Of a stretch of 64,000 nucleotides of DNA, positions 22,844-30,776 are shown in pieces; the first letter of the stretch is position 1, and each line of letters opens with the position of its first letter. Below the pieces are notes generated by a model, which was given only the letters and a program-made list of their open reading frames with translations, did not search any database and was not told the origin of the DNA. This stretch comes from Streptomyces sp. CB02980 (GTDB taxonomy: Bacteria; Actinomycetota; Actinomycetes; Streptomycetales; Streptomycetaceae), in contig NZ_JACSCH020000014.1 of the NCBI RefSeq assembly GCF_014451325.2, positions 121,072 through 185,071 of the forward strand. The letters run 5' to 3'. A program made the position numbers and the translations under genes.

Positions 22844-23899
22844 ATGCGCCCACTCGCCCCCATCACCCCGCCCGCCACTCGCACCACTCGCGTCGCTCTG
22901 GCGGTCCTCGCCGCCCTCTCCGTTCTCACCGCCTGCGGCGGCAGCCCCGCGGCGGACTCGGCCGTCGGTCAGGGTGCCGGAGACGGGCCGAAGGGGGCGA
23001 AGGGCACGGTCACCATCCGCATCCCGGACCCCGGGAACGCCGGCGTCCTCGCCCGCGGCAAGAAGGACGGGAGCCTCGACAAGGCTCTCGCCGCGGTCGG
23101 CGCCAAGGTGGCGTGGACCGGCAGCGCCGGTCCCTTCGCCCCCGCCGCCCAGGCGATGAACGCCGACCAGCTCGACATCGCGACCGGTTCGATCACCTCC
23201 GGCATCACCTCTCTCTCCCAGAGCCCCGGCTTCGCGTTCTTCACCGCCACGGCACCCGACCCCGTCGGCGAGGGCATCCTCGTCCGTGAGGGCTCGGACA
23301 TCGACTCCGTCGAGGACCTCGTCGGCCGCAAGGTCGCCGTCAACAAGGGCGGCACGGGCGAGTACCTGCTCCTCAAGGCCCTCGCCAAGGCCGGCGTCCC
23401 CGCCGACAAGGTCGAGCGGGTCTATCTGCGCCCGGACCAGACCGCCGCCGTCTTCAACGCCGGCCAGGTCGACGCCTGGGCCGTCTGGTCCACCTACGCC
23501 GTCGCCGAGATCGGCTCGGACAAGGCCCGCTTCGTCGCCGACGGCACCGCCATCGGATCCGACAACTACAGCCTCAACGCCGTTCGTTCGGGTTTCGCCA
23601 AGGACCATCCCGAGGTCGTCAAGGCGCTCTACGCCTACCTCCACGACAACAGTGCGAAGGAGAAGAAGGACCCGGCCGCCTATCTGAACGTCTTCACCGA
23701 CGCCGGCCCCACCGCCGTCAACGGCAAGGCCAAGGAGGTCCAGATCTCCTTCACCGGCAAGGGCGGCACCGTCGACCCGATCCGGCCCGAGGACATCAAG
23801 CGCTTCGAGACGGTCGCCCGGTTCTACGCCGACCAGAAGGTCACCCCGAACAGGGTCGACATCGCCGCCCACCTCCTCGACATCGAGAAGCTGTCATGA
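22844..23899 (+). CDS. ssuA: ABC transporter substrate-binding lipoprotein (SsuA/TauA type)
   Basis: This 351-residue lipoprotein has a type II signal peptide with lipobox LTAC (Cys31). The mature protein has the sulfonate/nitrate-binding fold: TVTIRIPDPGNAGVLARG, QLDIATGSITSGI, VEDLVGRKVAVNKGGTGEYLLLKAL and VDAWAVWSTYAVAEIG are the equivalents of SsuA motifs. It is anchored outside the membrane and delivers ligand to the SsuC/SsuB pair encoded next. AAGGACGACC lies shortly before the ATG at 22844. The 3' end overlaps the permease gene in an ATGA. Confidence 0.88.
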   Translation: MRPLAPITPPATRTTRVALAVLAALSVLTACGGSPAADSAVGQGAGDGPKGAKGTVTIRIPDPGNAGVLARGKKDGSLDKALAAVGAKVAWTGSAGPFAPAAQAMNADQLDIATGSITSGITSLSQSPGFAFFTATAPDPVGEGILVREGSDIDSVEDLVGRKVAVNKGGTGEYLLLKALAKAGVPADKVERVYLRPDQTAAVFNAGQVDAWAVWSTYAVAEIGSDKARFVADGTAIGSDNYSLNAVRSGFAKDHPEVVKALYAYLHDNSAKEKKDPAAYLNVFTDAGPTAVNGKAKEVQISFTGKGGTVDPIRPEDIKRFETVARFYADQKVTPNRVDIAAHLLDIEKLS

Positions 23900-24801
23900 C
23901 GGCCCCGACCACCGCGACCACCACCCCCACCCCCAGGTCCGCGACCGCGCCCACCAAGGAGACGCCCGCGGACGGCGGCGGCACCGTCGGACTCGTCACC
24001 CCCCGGCCCCACGTCCGCCGCCCCCGCTCCCGTACGTACTCCCTCATCGTCCGCGCCCTCGGCCCGATCGCCCTCCTCGCCCTCTGGTGGACCTCCTCCG
24101 CCACCGGCGTCCTCACCCCCGACGTGCTCGCATCCCCCTCCCAAGTCATCGACGCAGTAGGTGAGTTGTGGGGCAACGGGCAGCTGCCCGACGCGCTCGC
24201 CACCTCCCTCACCCGCTCGGGGATCGGCCTCGTCATCGGTCTCGCCGCCGGGCTCACCCTCGGCATCACCACCGGCTTCACCCGACTCGGCGACGAACTG
24301 CTCGACTCCTCGCTCCAGACCCTCCGCACGATCCCGTTCCTCTCCCTCGTCCCCCTCTTCATGGTCTGGTTCGGGATCAACGAGACCGCGAAGATCCTGC
24401 TCATCGCGGTCGCCACCACCTTCCCGATGTACGTCTCCACCAGCGGGGGCGTTCGCAACACCGACCGCAAACTCGTCGAGGCCATGCGCAGCTTCGGGCT
24501 CGGCCGGCTCGCGATCGTCCGTCAGGTCGTCCTCCCCGGAGCCCTGCCCTCGCTCCTCGCCGGCCTGCGGCTCTCCATGACGCTCAGCGTCATCGCGCTC
24601 ATCGCCGCCGAGGAGATCAACGCCACCGAAGGCATCGGCTATCTGATGTCCCAGGCCCAGAGTTACGCCCGCACCGACATCCTCGCCGTCTGCATCCTCG
24701 TCTACGGTCTGCTCGGCCTCACCGCCGACGTTCTCGTCCGCGGCCTGGAGCGGGTCCTCATGCCCTGGCGCACGGCCGGCCCCGGGGGAGGAGCCCGATG
24801 A
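23896..24801 (+). CDS. ssuC: ABC transporter permease (SsuC type)
   Basis: This 301-residue integral membrane protein has a 45-residue Thr/Pro-rich cytosolic start and about six membrane segments. The conserved EAA loop that docks on the ATPase is EAMRSFGLGRLAIVRQVVLPGALPSLLAGLR (about residues 195-225), divided over a helix-turn-helix, and LRTIPFLSLVPLFMVWFG precedes it, both typical of SsuC/TauC/NtrB permeases. It overlaps both neighbours by four bases (ATGA), so stoichiometry is likely set by translational coupling. Confidence 0.9.
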   Translation: MTAPTTATTTPTPRSATAPTKETPADGGGTVGLVTPRPHVRRPRSRTYSLIVRALGPIALLALWWTSSATGVLTPDVLASPSQVIDAVGELWGNGQLPDALATSLTRSGIGLVIGLAAGLTLGITTGFTRLGDELLDSSLQTLRTIPFLSLVPLFMVWFGINETAKILLIAVATTFPMYVSTSGGVRNTDRKLVEAMRSFGLGRLAIVRQVVLPGALPSLLAGLRLSMTLSVIALIAAEEINATEGIGYLMSQAQSYARTDILAVCILVYGLLGLTADVLVRGLERVLMPWRTAGPGGGAR

Positions 24802-25580
24802 CGCCGTCCACATCGACTGCCGCCACGGCGGTACGGGTACGAGGCCTGCGCAGGGTCTTCGGTACCCGACCCGTCCTCGACGGTCTCGAACTCGACCTGA
24901 AGCGAGGCGAGTTCCTCGCCCTCCTCGGTGCGAGCGGCAGCGGCAAGACCACCCTGCTCCGGATCCTCGGCGCCCTCGACGGAGCCGACGGGGGAGAGGC
25001 GCTCGTCCCCGAGGCCCGCACGATCGTCTTCCAGGAACCCCGGCTCATCCCCTCCAAGAAGGTCCTCGCCAATGTGACCGTCGGCCTCCCGCGCGGCGCC
25101 GCGACCCGGACCACCGGACTGCGGGCGCTCGCCGAGGTCGGTCTCGAACGTCACGCGGACGCCTGGCCCGCCACCCTCTCAGGCGGCGAGGCCCAACGCG
25201 TCGCGCTCGCCCGTGCCCTGGTCCGGGAGCCCGAACTCCTCCTCCTCGACGAGCCGTTCGCCGCCCTCGACGCGCTGACCCGGCTCCGGATGCAGGACCT
25301 GGTCGGCGAGCTGCGCCGGATCCACCGCCCGGCCGTGCTCCTCGTGACGCACGACGTCGACGAGGCCGTGCGCCTCGCCGACCGGGTCGCCGTCCTGCGA
25401 AACGGCCGGCTGGTCACCGACGAGCCCGTCACCGTCCCCCGCCCCCGCGACCCCGGCGACCCGGCCTTCGTGGCCCTGCGCCGCCGCCTCCTCGCCGACC
25501 TGGGCGTCCACGCGCCCGGGGAGGCCCCCACCTCCACCCCCGAGCCCGCCCCCGCACCTCCCGAAGGAGCCTCCGCATGA
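24798..25580 (+). CDS. ssuB: ABC transporter ATPase (SsuB type)
   Basis: This 260-residue ATPase has Walker A GASGSGKTT (residues 44-52), Q-loop FQEPRLIP, signature LSGGEAQRVALARAL, Walker B LLLLDEPFAALDA and H-loop VTHDVDEA. The order and the short inter-motif spacing match SsuB/TauB importers. The C-terminal 40 residues are a Pro/Ala-rich tail (STPEPAPAPPEG) that is probably disordered. It overlaps ssuC by four bases and the next gene by four bases. Confidence 0.92.
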   Translation: MTPSTSTAATAVRVRGLRRVFGTRPVLDGLELDLKRGEFLALLGASGSGKTTLLRILGALDGADGGEALVPEARTIVFQEPRLIPSKKVLANVTVGLPRGAATRTTGLRALAEVGLERHADAWPATLSGGEAQRVALARALVREPELLLLDEPFAALDALTRLRMQDLVGELRRIHRPAVLLVTHDVDEAVRLADRVAVLRNGRLVTDEPVTVPRPRDPGDPAFVALRRRLLADLGVHAPGEAPTSTPEPAPAPPEGASA

Positions 25581-26449
25581 GCGTCGTCATCGGTGTCCAC
25601 CGCAGCAACCCCTCCCTCTACCACCTCTCCCGGCTCGGCTACGCGGAGGAGGAACTCGCCGCGCTCGGCGAGACCGTGACCTGGCACCCGTACACCGACG
25701 GGGTCCGCACCGGTGCCCATCTCGCCGACGGCACCATCGACTTCGGCGGCACCGGCTCCACCCCGCCGGTCACCGCGCAGGCCGCCGGACACGACATCGT
25801 CTACACCGCCGTCTCGGCGCCCCGCCCCGACCACGGCGCCCTCCTCGTCCCCGAGGACAGCCCGGTCCGTACCGTCGCCGATCTGAAGGGCGGCACCGTC
25901 CACCTGGCCGTCGGCTCCTGGCAGACCCACCTCGTCGCCAAGGCCCTGGACGACGCGGGCCTCTCGTACGCCACCGACATCACCGCCGTACGCGCCGACC
26001 CGGGCAGCGAGGAGAAGCTCCGTACCGGCGCGATCACCGCCTGGGTGGCCCAGGGTGCCGAGCTCGCGGCCGCCCGCCGCACCGGCGGGCTGCGCACCCT
26101 GATCCGTACCGGCGAGGTCATCACCGACCGGTCCGTCTTCTTCACCCGCCGCGACCTCGCCGAGCAGCGCCCCGAGGTGGTGGAGGCGCTCACCCGGGCG
26201 CTCCGGCGGGCCGACGACTGGGCCGCCGCGCACCCGCGCGAGGCCGCCGAGATCGCCGCCGCGGACCAGGGCGGCACGGTCGACGACTGGGAGACCGCGC
26301 TGCGCGCCCTGCCCTGGACGATCGAGGAGGTCGGAGCGGAGTTCGTCGCCGAGCAGCAGCAGGCGGCCGACATCTTCCACCGCACCGGGTTCATCGACCG
26401 CGCGATCAGCGTCGCCGACGCCCTGCCCCGGAAGGCCGGCTCCCGATGA
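25577..26449 (+). CDS. Cytoplasmic binding-protein-fold protein of the organosulfur operon
   Basis: This 290-residue protein has the SsuA-type fold (VVIGVHRSNPSLYHLSR, IDFGGTGSTPPVTAQAAG, VADLKGGTVHLAVGSWQTHLVAKAL, ITAWVAQGAEL) but no signal peptide and no Cys at all. It therefore cannot be a DszB-type Cys desulfinase, and it is not obviously exported. It may be a second binding component acting without export, a sensor, or an enzyme using other residues. It overlaps ssuB and the monooxygenase gene by four bases each, so it is made with them. A few SsuA-like proteins are thought to be exported by unusual routes; nothing here supports that. Confidence 0.7.
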   Translation: MSVVIGVHRSNPSLYHLSRLGYAEEELAALGETVTWHPYTDGVRTGAHLADGTIDFGGTGSTPPVTAQAAGHDIVYTAVSAPRPDHGALLVPEDSPVRTVADLKGGTVHLAVGSWQTHLVAKALDDAGLSYATDITAVRADPGSEEKLRTGAITAWVAQGAELAAARRTGGLRTLIRTGEVITDRSVFFTRRDLAEQRPEVVEALTRALRRADDWAAAHPREAAEIAAADQGGTVDDWETALRALPWTIEEVGAEFVAEQQQAADIFHRTGFIDRAISVADALPRKAGSR

Positions 26450-27528
26450 CCTCACCGGCACCCGAAGTCCTCTGGTACATCATCCCGCGCGAGGGCGCGT
26501 ACCCCTGGGAGCCGGCGGGCCGCCGCCCCGTCGACCTCGGCTACCTCACGCAGCTCGCCGGAACCGTCGAACGCCTCGGATACACCGGCGCGTTGCTGGC
26601 CACCGACCTCTACGACGTGTGGCCGCTGGGTTCGGCGCTCGCGGCCTCCACGAGCACCCGGTTCAAGCCGCTGCTCGCCGTCCACCCGGGGCTGATCGCA
26701 CCGACCCTGCTCGCCAAGATGGCGCTGAGCTTCGACAACCTGTTCGGCGGGCGGCTGCGCTTCAACGTGGTCAACGGTTCCACCGCGTCGCTGCGCGAGT
26801 ACGGGCTCCACGTCGAGCACGACGAGCGGTACGAACTGAGCGCCGAGTACTGGTCGATCGTCAAGCGCCTGACGGCCGGCGAGGTCTTCGACCACAAGGG
26901 CCGCTTCTACGACCTCAGGAACGCCGGCGCCTCCTTCCGCGATCTGCGGCCCGTCCAGGAGCCGCACGTCCCGCTCTGGTTCGGTGGATCCTCGGCGCCC
27001 GGGATCGAGATGGCCGCCGAGCACGTCGACGTCTACCTCACCTGGGGCGAGCCGCCGCACCTGCTGAAGGAGAAGCTCGACCACGTACGGGCCCGGGCCG
27101 CCGCCCACGGGCGTACCCTCCGCATCGGCCTGCGCCTCCACCTCATCGTCCGCGACACCGAGGACGAGGCCTGGGCGGCGGCCGACCGGCTCCTGGACGT
27201 CACCAGTGAGGCGACGTACGCGCGGCAGCTCGGCGAGCGGGCGGGCGAGGACGGTGTGGGCTGGCAGCGCCAGTTCCGCCAGCACGGCGGCAGGGTGCCG
27301 GCCAGGGCGCGCGAACTGGAGACCCATCCGAACCTCTGGCCCGGCATGAGCCTGTTCCGGCCCGGTCCGGGCACGGCGGTCGTCGGCTCCGCGGCCCAGG
27401 TCGTGGACCGGCTCAAGGAGTACCAGGACCTGGGCGTGGACACCTTCATCCTGTCCGGAAACCCGCTCCTGGAGGAGGCCTACCGGGTCGCCGAAACCGT
27501 TCTTCCCGCCCTGGGCGTCAGTCGCTGA
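26446..27528 (+). CDS. ssuD: SsuD-like LLM-class flavin-dependent monooxygenase
   Basis: This 360-residue protein is close to alkanesulfonate monooxygenase SsuD: RPVDLGYLTQLAGTVERLGYTG, GRLRFNVVNGS, HDERYELSAEYW, VPLWFGGSSAPGIEMAAEHVDVYLTWGEPP and HPNLWPGMSLFRPGPGTAVVG are family blocks. The E. coli residue Cys54 region is LATDLYDVW here, with no Cys, so its substrate pocket differs. It needs reduced FMN, but no SsuE-type reductase is encoded in the operon. It could desulfonate a sulfonate or oxidise a sulfone to a sulfinate for the desulfinase. It overlaps the convergent gene by 11 bases. Confidence 0.88.
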   Translation: MTSPAPEVLWYIIPREGAYPWEPAGRRPVDLGYLTQLAGTVERLGYTGALLATDLYDVWPLGSALAASTSTRFKPLLAVHPGLIAPTLLAKMALSFDNLFGGRLRFNVVNGSTASLREYGLHVEHDERYELSAEYWSIVKRLTAGEVFDHKGRFYDLRNAGASFRDLRPVQEPHVPLWFGGSSAPGIEMAAEHVDVYLTWGEPPHLLKEKLDHVRARAAAHGRTLRIGLRLHLIVRDTEDEAWAAADRLLDVTSEATYARQLGERAGEDGVGWQRQFRQHGGRVPARARELETHPNLWPGMSLFRPGPGTAVVGSAAQVVDRLKEYQDLGVDTFILSGNPLLEEAYRVAETVLPALGVSR

Positions 27529-28381
27529 GGTCCCACACGGCCCACTCCGTGAACGGTTCGTCCTGGACGTAGATCCTGGCCGCACGTGCCACGACCCGGC
27601 GGCGCCCGAGGGGCGTACCGTCGGGCCGGGTGAGGACGGCGGCACCGGCCGGCTCGACGGTGGCGTCGGTGAGCTCGCCGTACGCGACCCGGTCCCGCTC
27701 GTCGCCGTAGCCGCCGAAGAAGGCGACCCGCCCTTCGTGGACGGCGACCGCCGAGGCGCCCCGCACGGTGTTGGCGCGCACGCGCACGGGCCGGTCGGGG
27801 CGGATCTCCAGGAGCGGGAAGTCGGTGTACGGGCAGGCCCAGACGACGGAGTCGGACACGTTCAGGGCGTAGCAGTCCATGATCCAGCCGGCCCCCGGCA
27901 CGTCGCCGGAGTCCCACTGGAGGTCACCCGTCGCGCTCCAGCGGCGGATGCCCGCCGGATTCTCGTCGAAGTGTCCGACCCAGAGAGCACCGCTCGGGTC
28001 GGCGAGCAGGTGCTCGATCGCGTCCCCGACGGTGAAGGACCGGGTCTCGCGGCCCAGCGCGTCGAAGACCTGCACCTGGCTGCCGTGGGCGTCGCCGCGA
28101 CGGGCGCGGGCCGAGGCGACGACGAAACCGCCGTCCGGCAGCCTGTCCAGGTACGGGAACCGGGCTCGCAGGGCGCTCAGTTCCGTGGCCTCGACGCCGC
28201 CGTCGTCCCGCACGGAGACGACCAGCGCGTCGAAGGGGTGCCTGTCACCATCGGGCTCAGGAGCGCGCTCGGCGAGCAGCCAGTGGGCGGCACCGAAGGC
28301 GTCGACGGTGCTGGTGAGGACATGACGGTCGTGGTACGTGCGGGGCAGGCGGGCGTAGGGCACGAGTGCGGAGGTCTGCAC
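27518..28381 (-). CDS. Hypothetical protein, probable beta-propeller
   Basis: This 287-residue protein has no recognised family. Repeated blade-like strands occur (DRLPDGGFVVAS, VQVFDALGRETRSF, ADPSGALWVGHFD, SVVWACPYTDFPLLEI, RVAFFGGYGDERDRVAYGEL), which suggests a cytosolic beta-propeller. The GTG at 28381 is chosen because GAGGAGAG precedes it by seven bases; the open frame continues upstream to 28636 but would collide with the divergent whiB-like promoter. It converges on ssuD with an 11-base overlap. Function unknown. Confidence 0.65.
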   Translation of the reverse strand: MQTSALVPYARLPRTYHDRHVLTSTVDAFGAAHWLLAERAPEPDGDRHPFDALVVSVRDDGGVEATELSALRARFPYLDRLPDGGFVVASARARRGDAHGSQVQVFDALGRETRSFTVGDAIEHLLADPSGALWVGHFDENPAGIRRWSATGDLQWDSGDVPGAGWIMDCYALNVSDSVVWACPYTDFPLLEIRPDRPVRVRANTVRGASAVAVHEGRVAFFGGYGDERDRVAYGELTDATVEPAGAAVLTRPDGTPLGRRRVVARAARIYVQDEPFTEWAVWDLSD

Positions 28382-28634
28382 GGGTGGGCTCTCCTCGGTG
28401 GCGCGGGTACGGGTGACGGGCACAGGGGCGGGAGTCACCCGGTGGATCGCGAGCGAGGGAGAGCGGAGCGGGGCGCCTACGCGGCATGGGCCTTTCTGGT
28501 CGTCATGCGGCGATCCTCGCCGATGCCCGGCGATGCGGCAAAGAGTTTCGGCGCGCCGCGTTGAAAACAGCCGCGAACGTCGCATTGATCGAACGTTGAT
28601 GGCTCGTTTACGGCCCTCCGGCAGCGTGTACGGC

Positions 28635-28892
28635 ATGCAGACCTACACCACCGTACTGACCGCACCGGAGCCCGACATGAACTGGCAGGAGACCGCTCTG
28701 TGTGCTCAGGCCGGGCCGGAGTTCTTCTTCCCGGCGCCCGGCTCGTCCACCCGCGAGGCCAAGCAGCTGTGCGGCGCCTGCGAGGGCCGGGTGGCGTGCC
28801 TGGAGTACGCGCTGCGCAACGACGAGCGGTTCGGGGTGTGGGGCGGTCTCTCCGAGAAGGAGCGGTTCCGTCTCAAGCGCCGAGAGGGCTGA
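28635..28892 (+). CDS. WhiB-family Fe-S transcriptional regulator (Wbl)
   Basis: This 85-residue protein has the four Cys of a WhiB [4Fe-4S] cluster (C23, then CGAC at 46-49, and C55), the turn motif RFGVWGGLSEKER (66-78) and a short basic end (RLKRREG). Wbl proteins bind the principal sigma factor and control development, redox response or resistance. The tail lacks the AT-hook of WhiB7. An internal ATG at 28677 gives a 71-residue form with the full domain; the start at 28635 is preferred from spacing to the upstream AT-rich region, with low certainty. Which Wbl subgroup it belongs to cannot be settled here. Confidence 0.9.
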   Translation: MQTYTTVLTAPEPDMNWQETALCAQAGPEFFFPAPGSSTREAKQLCGACEGRVACLEYALRNDERFGVWGGLSEKERFRLKRREG

Positions 28893-28940
28893 GCGGGGTC
28901 GCGGACGCCTCGGCGCGGGGGTACGAGGGGTGTCCGGGGC

Positions 28941-29026
28941 GCGCAGCGAGACGGGCGCAGCGAGACGGTGCAAGGAGACAGGCACGACGAGACGGCACGA
29001 CGAGACGGCACACGAGACAGGCGCAG
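28941..29026. repeat. 13-bp tandem repeat after the whiB-like gene
   Basis: About seven imperfect units of GCRCGACGAGACG (for example GCGCAGCGAGACG at 28941 and 28955, GCACGACGAGACG at 28982 and 28995) run without interruption into the following palindrome, whose outer arm CGAGACGGGCGC is itself the last repeat unit. Thus the terminator may have grown from the repeat. Confidence 0.75.
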
Positions 29027-29070
29027 CGAGACGGGCGCGGCAGGCTGATCAGCCTGCCGCGCCCGTCTCG
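29027..29070. terminator. 44-bp perfect palindrome between whiB-like and desaturase genes
   Basis: CGAGACGGGCGCGGCAGGCT (29027-29046), GATC and the exact reverse complement (to 29070) form a perfect palindrome. It lies between convergent genes and can terminate both. Confidence 0.9.
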
Positions 29071-29134
29071 TGTCGTCGCTCGCGACCGGAGGGGCCGCTC
29101 AGCGGGCCGCCCGGTCGGTCGCCCGGTCCGTCGC

Positions 29135-30109
29135 TCAGCCGGCCGCGCGGGCGGCCATGCGGGCCTTGCGGGCGGCGAGCTTCTCGTCGAACTTGCTGGC
29201 CTCGGAGTCCAGGCCGTTCATGTACAGCCCCAGCTCCTCCTGCGCCTGCAGCCCCTCCGGCCCGAGGCCCTCGATCTGGAGGACCTTCAGGAAGCGGAGG
29301 ACGGGCTGGAGCACGTCGTCGTGGTGGATGCGCATGTTGTAGATCTCGCCGATCGCCATCTGCGCCGCCGCCCGCTCGAAGCCGGGCATGCCGTGTCCGG
29401 GCATCCGGAAGTTGACCACGACGTCCCGCACGGCCTGCATGGTCATGTCGGGGGCGATCTCGAAGGCCGCGCCGAGCAGGTTGCGGTAGAAGACCATGTG
29501 CAGGTTCTCGTCGGTGGCGATCCGGGACAGCATCCGGTCGCAGACCGGGTCGCCGGACTGGTGGCCGGTGTTCCGGTGCGAGATGCGGGTGGCGAGCTCC
29601 TGGAAGGCGACGTACGCCACGGAGTGCAGCATCGAGTGGCGGTTGTCGGACTCGAAGCCCTCGCTCATGTGCGCCATCCGGAACTGCTCCAGCTTGTCCG
29701 GGTCGACGGCGCGCGAGGCGAGCAGGTAGTCGCGCATCACGATGCCGTGCCGGCCCTCCTCGGCGGTCCAGCGGTGCACCCAGGTGCCCCAGGCGCCGTC
29801 GCGGCCGAAGAGGCTGGCGATCTCGTGGTGGTAGCTCGGGAGGTTGTCCTCGGTGAGCAGGTTGACGACGAGGGCGATCTTGCCGATGTCGGTCACCTTG
29901 GACTGCGCCGGGTCCCAGGCCTCCCCGTCCTCGAAGAAGCCGGGGAAGTTACGGGCGTCGGACCACGGCACGTACTCGTGCGGCATCCAGTCCTTGGTGA
30001 CCTTCAGGTGCCGGTTGAGCTCCTTCTCCACGACCTCTTCCAGCGCGTAGAGCAGCCGCGCGTCGGTCCACCCTGTCGAGCTGCCGAGGTGGGGAGAGGT
30101 GAGCGTCAC
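29135..30109 (-). CDS. Acyl-ACP desaturase
   Basis: This 324-residue soluble diiron enzyme belongs to the stearoyl-ACP 9-desaturase/DesA family. Iron ligands are seen in NLLTEDNLPSYHHE (about residues 83-96), WTAEEGRH (114-121) and ATDENLH (198-204). It introduces a double bond into ACP-bound fatty acid using oxygen and reduced ferredoxin. No ferredoxin gene is adjacent. The Ala/Lys-rich end (KLAARKARMAARAAG) is typical of actinobacterial members. Repeated operator-like elements lie 38-81 bases before the start, so transcription is probably under a TetR-type fatty-acid repressor encoded elsewhere. Confidence 0.93.
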   Translation of the reverse strand: MTLTSPHLGSSTGWTDARLLYALEEVVEKELNRHLKVTKDWMPHEYVPWSDARNFPGFFEDGEAWDPAQSKVTDIGKIALVVNLLTEDNLPSYHHEIASLFGRDGAWGTWVHRWTAEEGRHGIVMRDYLLASRAVDPDKLEQFRMAHMSEGFESDNRHSMLHSVAYVAFQELATRISHRNTGHQSGDPVCDRMLSRIATDENLHMVFYRNLLGAAFEIAPDMTMQAVRDVVVNFRMPGHGMPGFERAAAQMAIGEIYNMRIHHDDVLQPVLRFLKVLQIEGLGPEGLQAQEELGLYMNGLDSEASKFDEKLAARKARMAARAAG

Positions 30110-30146
30110 GGGGACTCCTGGGGACGGAGAGAGGAGATACGGGCAT

Positions 30147-30190
30147 ACCTACGAATCCGTAGGTTACGAAACCGTAGGTTAAGGCTCCGT
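30147..30190 (-). promoter_or_regulatory. Operator region with 15-bp phased repeats upstream of the desaturase
   Basis: ACCTACG-AATC-CGTAGGT (30147-30164) is a perfect 7-4-7 palindrome. The block CCGTAGGTTA is repeated at 30157 and 30172, and a diverged CCGTAAGGCG begins at 30187, giving a constant 15-base phase. This looks like a multi-dimer repressor site. Confidence 0.65.
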
Positions 30191-30352
30191 AAGGCGTCGG
30201 CCAAGCCCGTCCCGGCGATGTCCGGTTACGTTCCGTTATGTGCGCTGCTCCGGTGGGGCGCCGGAGGCGCAGGTCACGTCCTCGGTGCCCTGCGTCGGTC
30301 CTTCGAAAAACTACGCAGAGCAGATGCCCGGCGGCTCGGCGCAGTCGGCCGG

Positions 30353-30470
30353 CGGCCCGAAGCGGATGGCTTTCCGGGGCGCGGGCAGCGGTTCGCGGCC
30401 CGAAGCGGATGGCTTTCCGGGGCGCGGGCAGCGGTTCGCGGCCCGAAGCGGATGGCTTTCCGGGGGCGCG
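30353..30470. repeat. 43-bp tandem repeat, nearly three copies
   Basis: Units start at 30353, 30396 and 30439; the first two are identical over 43 bases (start CGGCCCGAAGCGGATGGC, end CGGGCAGCGGTTCG) and the third diverges after about 30. It lies between the DUF397 gene and the desaturase operator. No spacers separate the units, so it is not a CRISPR. Confidence 0.9.
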
Positions 30471-30492
30471 GGCGGCGACCGGCCGCCGCCGG

Positions 30493-30762
30493 TCAGAGCA
30501 GATGGTCCGCCGCGCCGGCCTTCACTGCGCGGATCAGCGCCCGCAGCGCCTCCACCGAGTCGCCGACGTACGCGCCGGGGGTGAGCGTCGAGCCGATGTA
30601 CGCCCGGCCCGCGTCGTCGAGGCCGAACCGGAAGCAGTTGGCGCCCTCGCTGCAGAAGGCCTCCTCCCAGTCGATCTCGACGGCGGGGTGGGCGGACCGG
30701 GGGGCGACGGCGGCGCCGGCCGGTGCGGGGGAAGTGGCGGTGGAGGCGGTGGTGAGGTTCAT
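30493..30762 (-). CDS. DUF397 protein of the second regulatory triad
   Basis: This 89-residue protein has the DUF397 core WEEAFCSEGANCFRFGL (about residues 32-48), GRAYIGSTLTPGAYVG and VEALRALIRAVKAGAADHLL. Compared with the first copy it has an Ala/Thr/Pro-rich 28-residue N-terminal extension. ATG 30762 is preferred because AAGGA lies nine bases upstream; a GTG at 30780 that overlaps the XRE stop is also possible. It probably modulates the XRE protein encoded just upstream. Confidence 0.85.
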   Translation of the reverse strand: MNLTTASTATSPAPAGAAVAPRSAHPAVEIDWEEAFCSEGANCFRFGLDDAGRAYIGSTLTPGAYVGDSVEALRALIRAVKAGAADHLL

Positions 30763-30776
30763 GGTGTGGGGGTCCT

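Noticed and set aside
20179..28381. Antibiotic biosynthetic gene cluster
   Set aside because: The genes fit organosulfur uptake and catabolism; no synthase, NRPS, PKS or tailoring set is present in this block or the window.
30353..30470. CRISPR array
   Set aside because: The 43-base units are adjacent without spacers and no cas genes are present.
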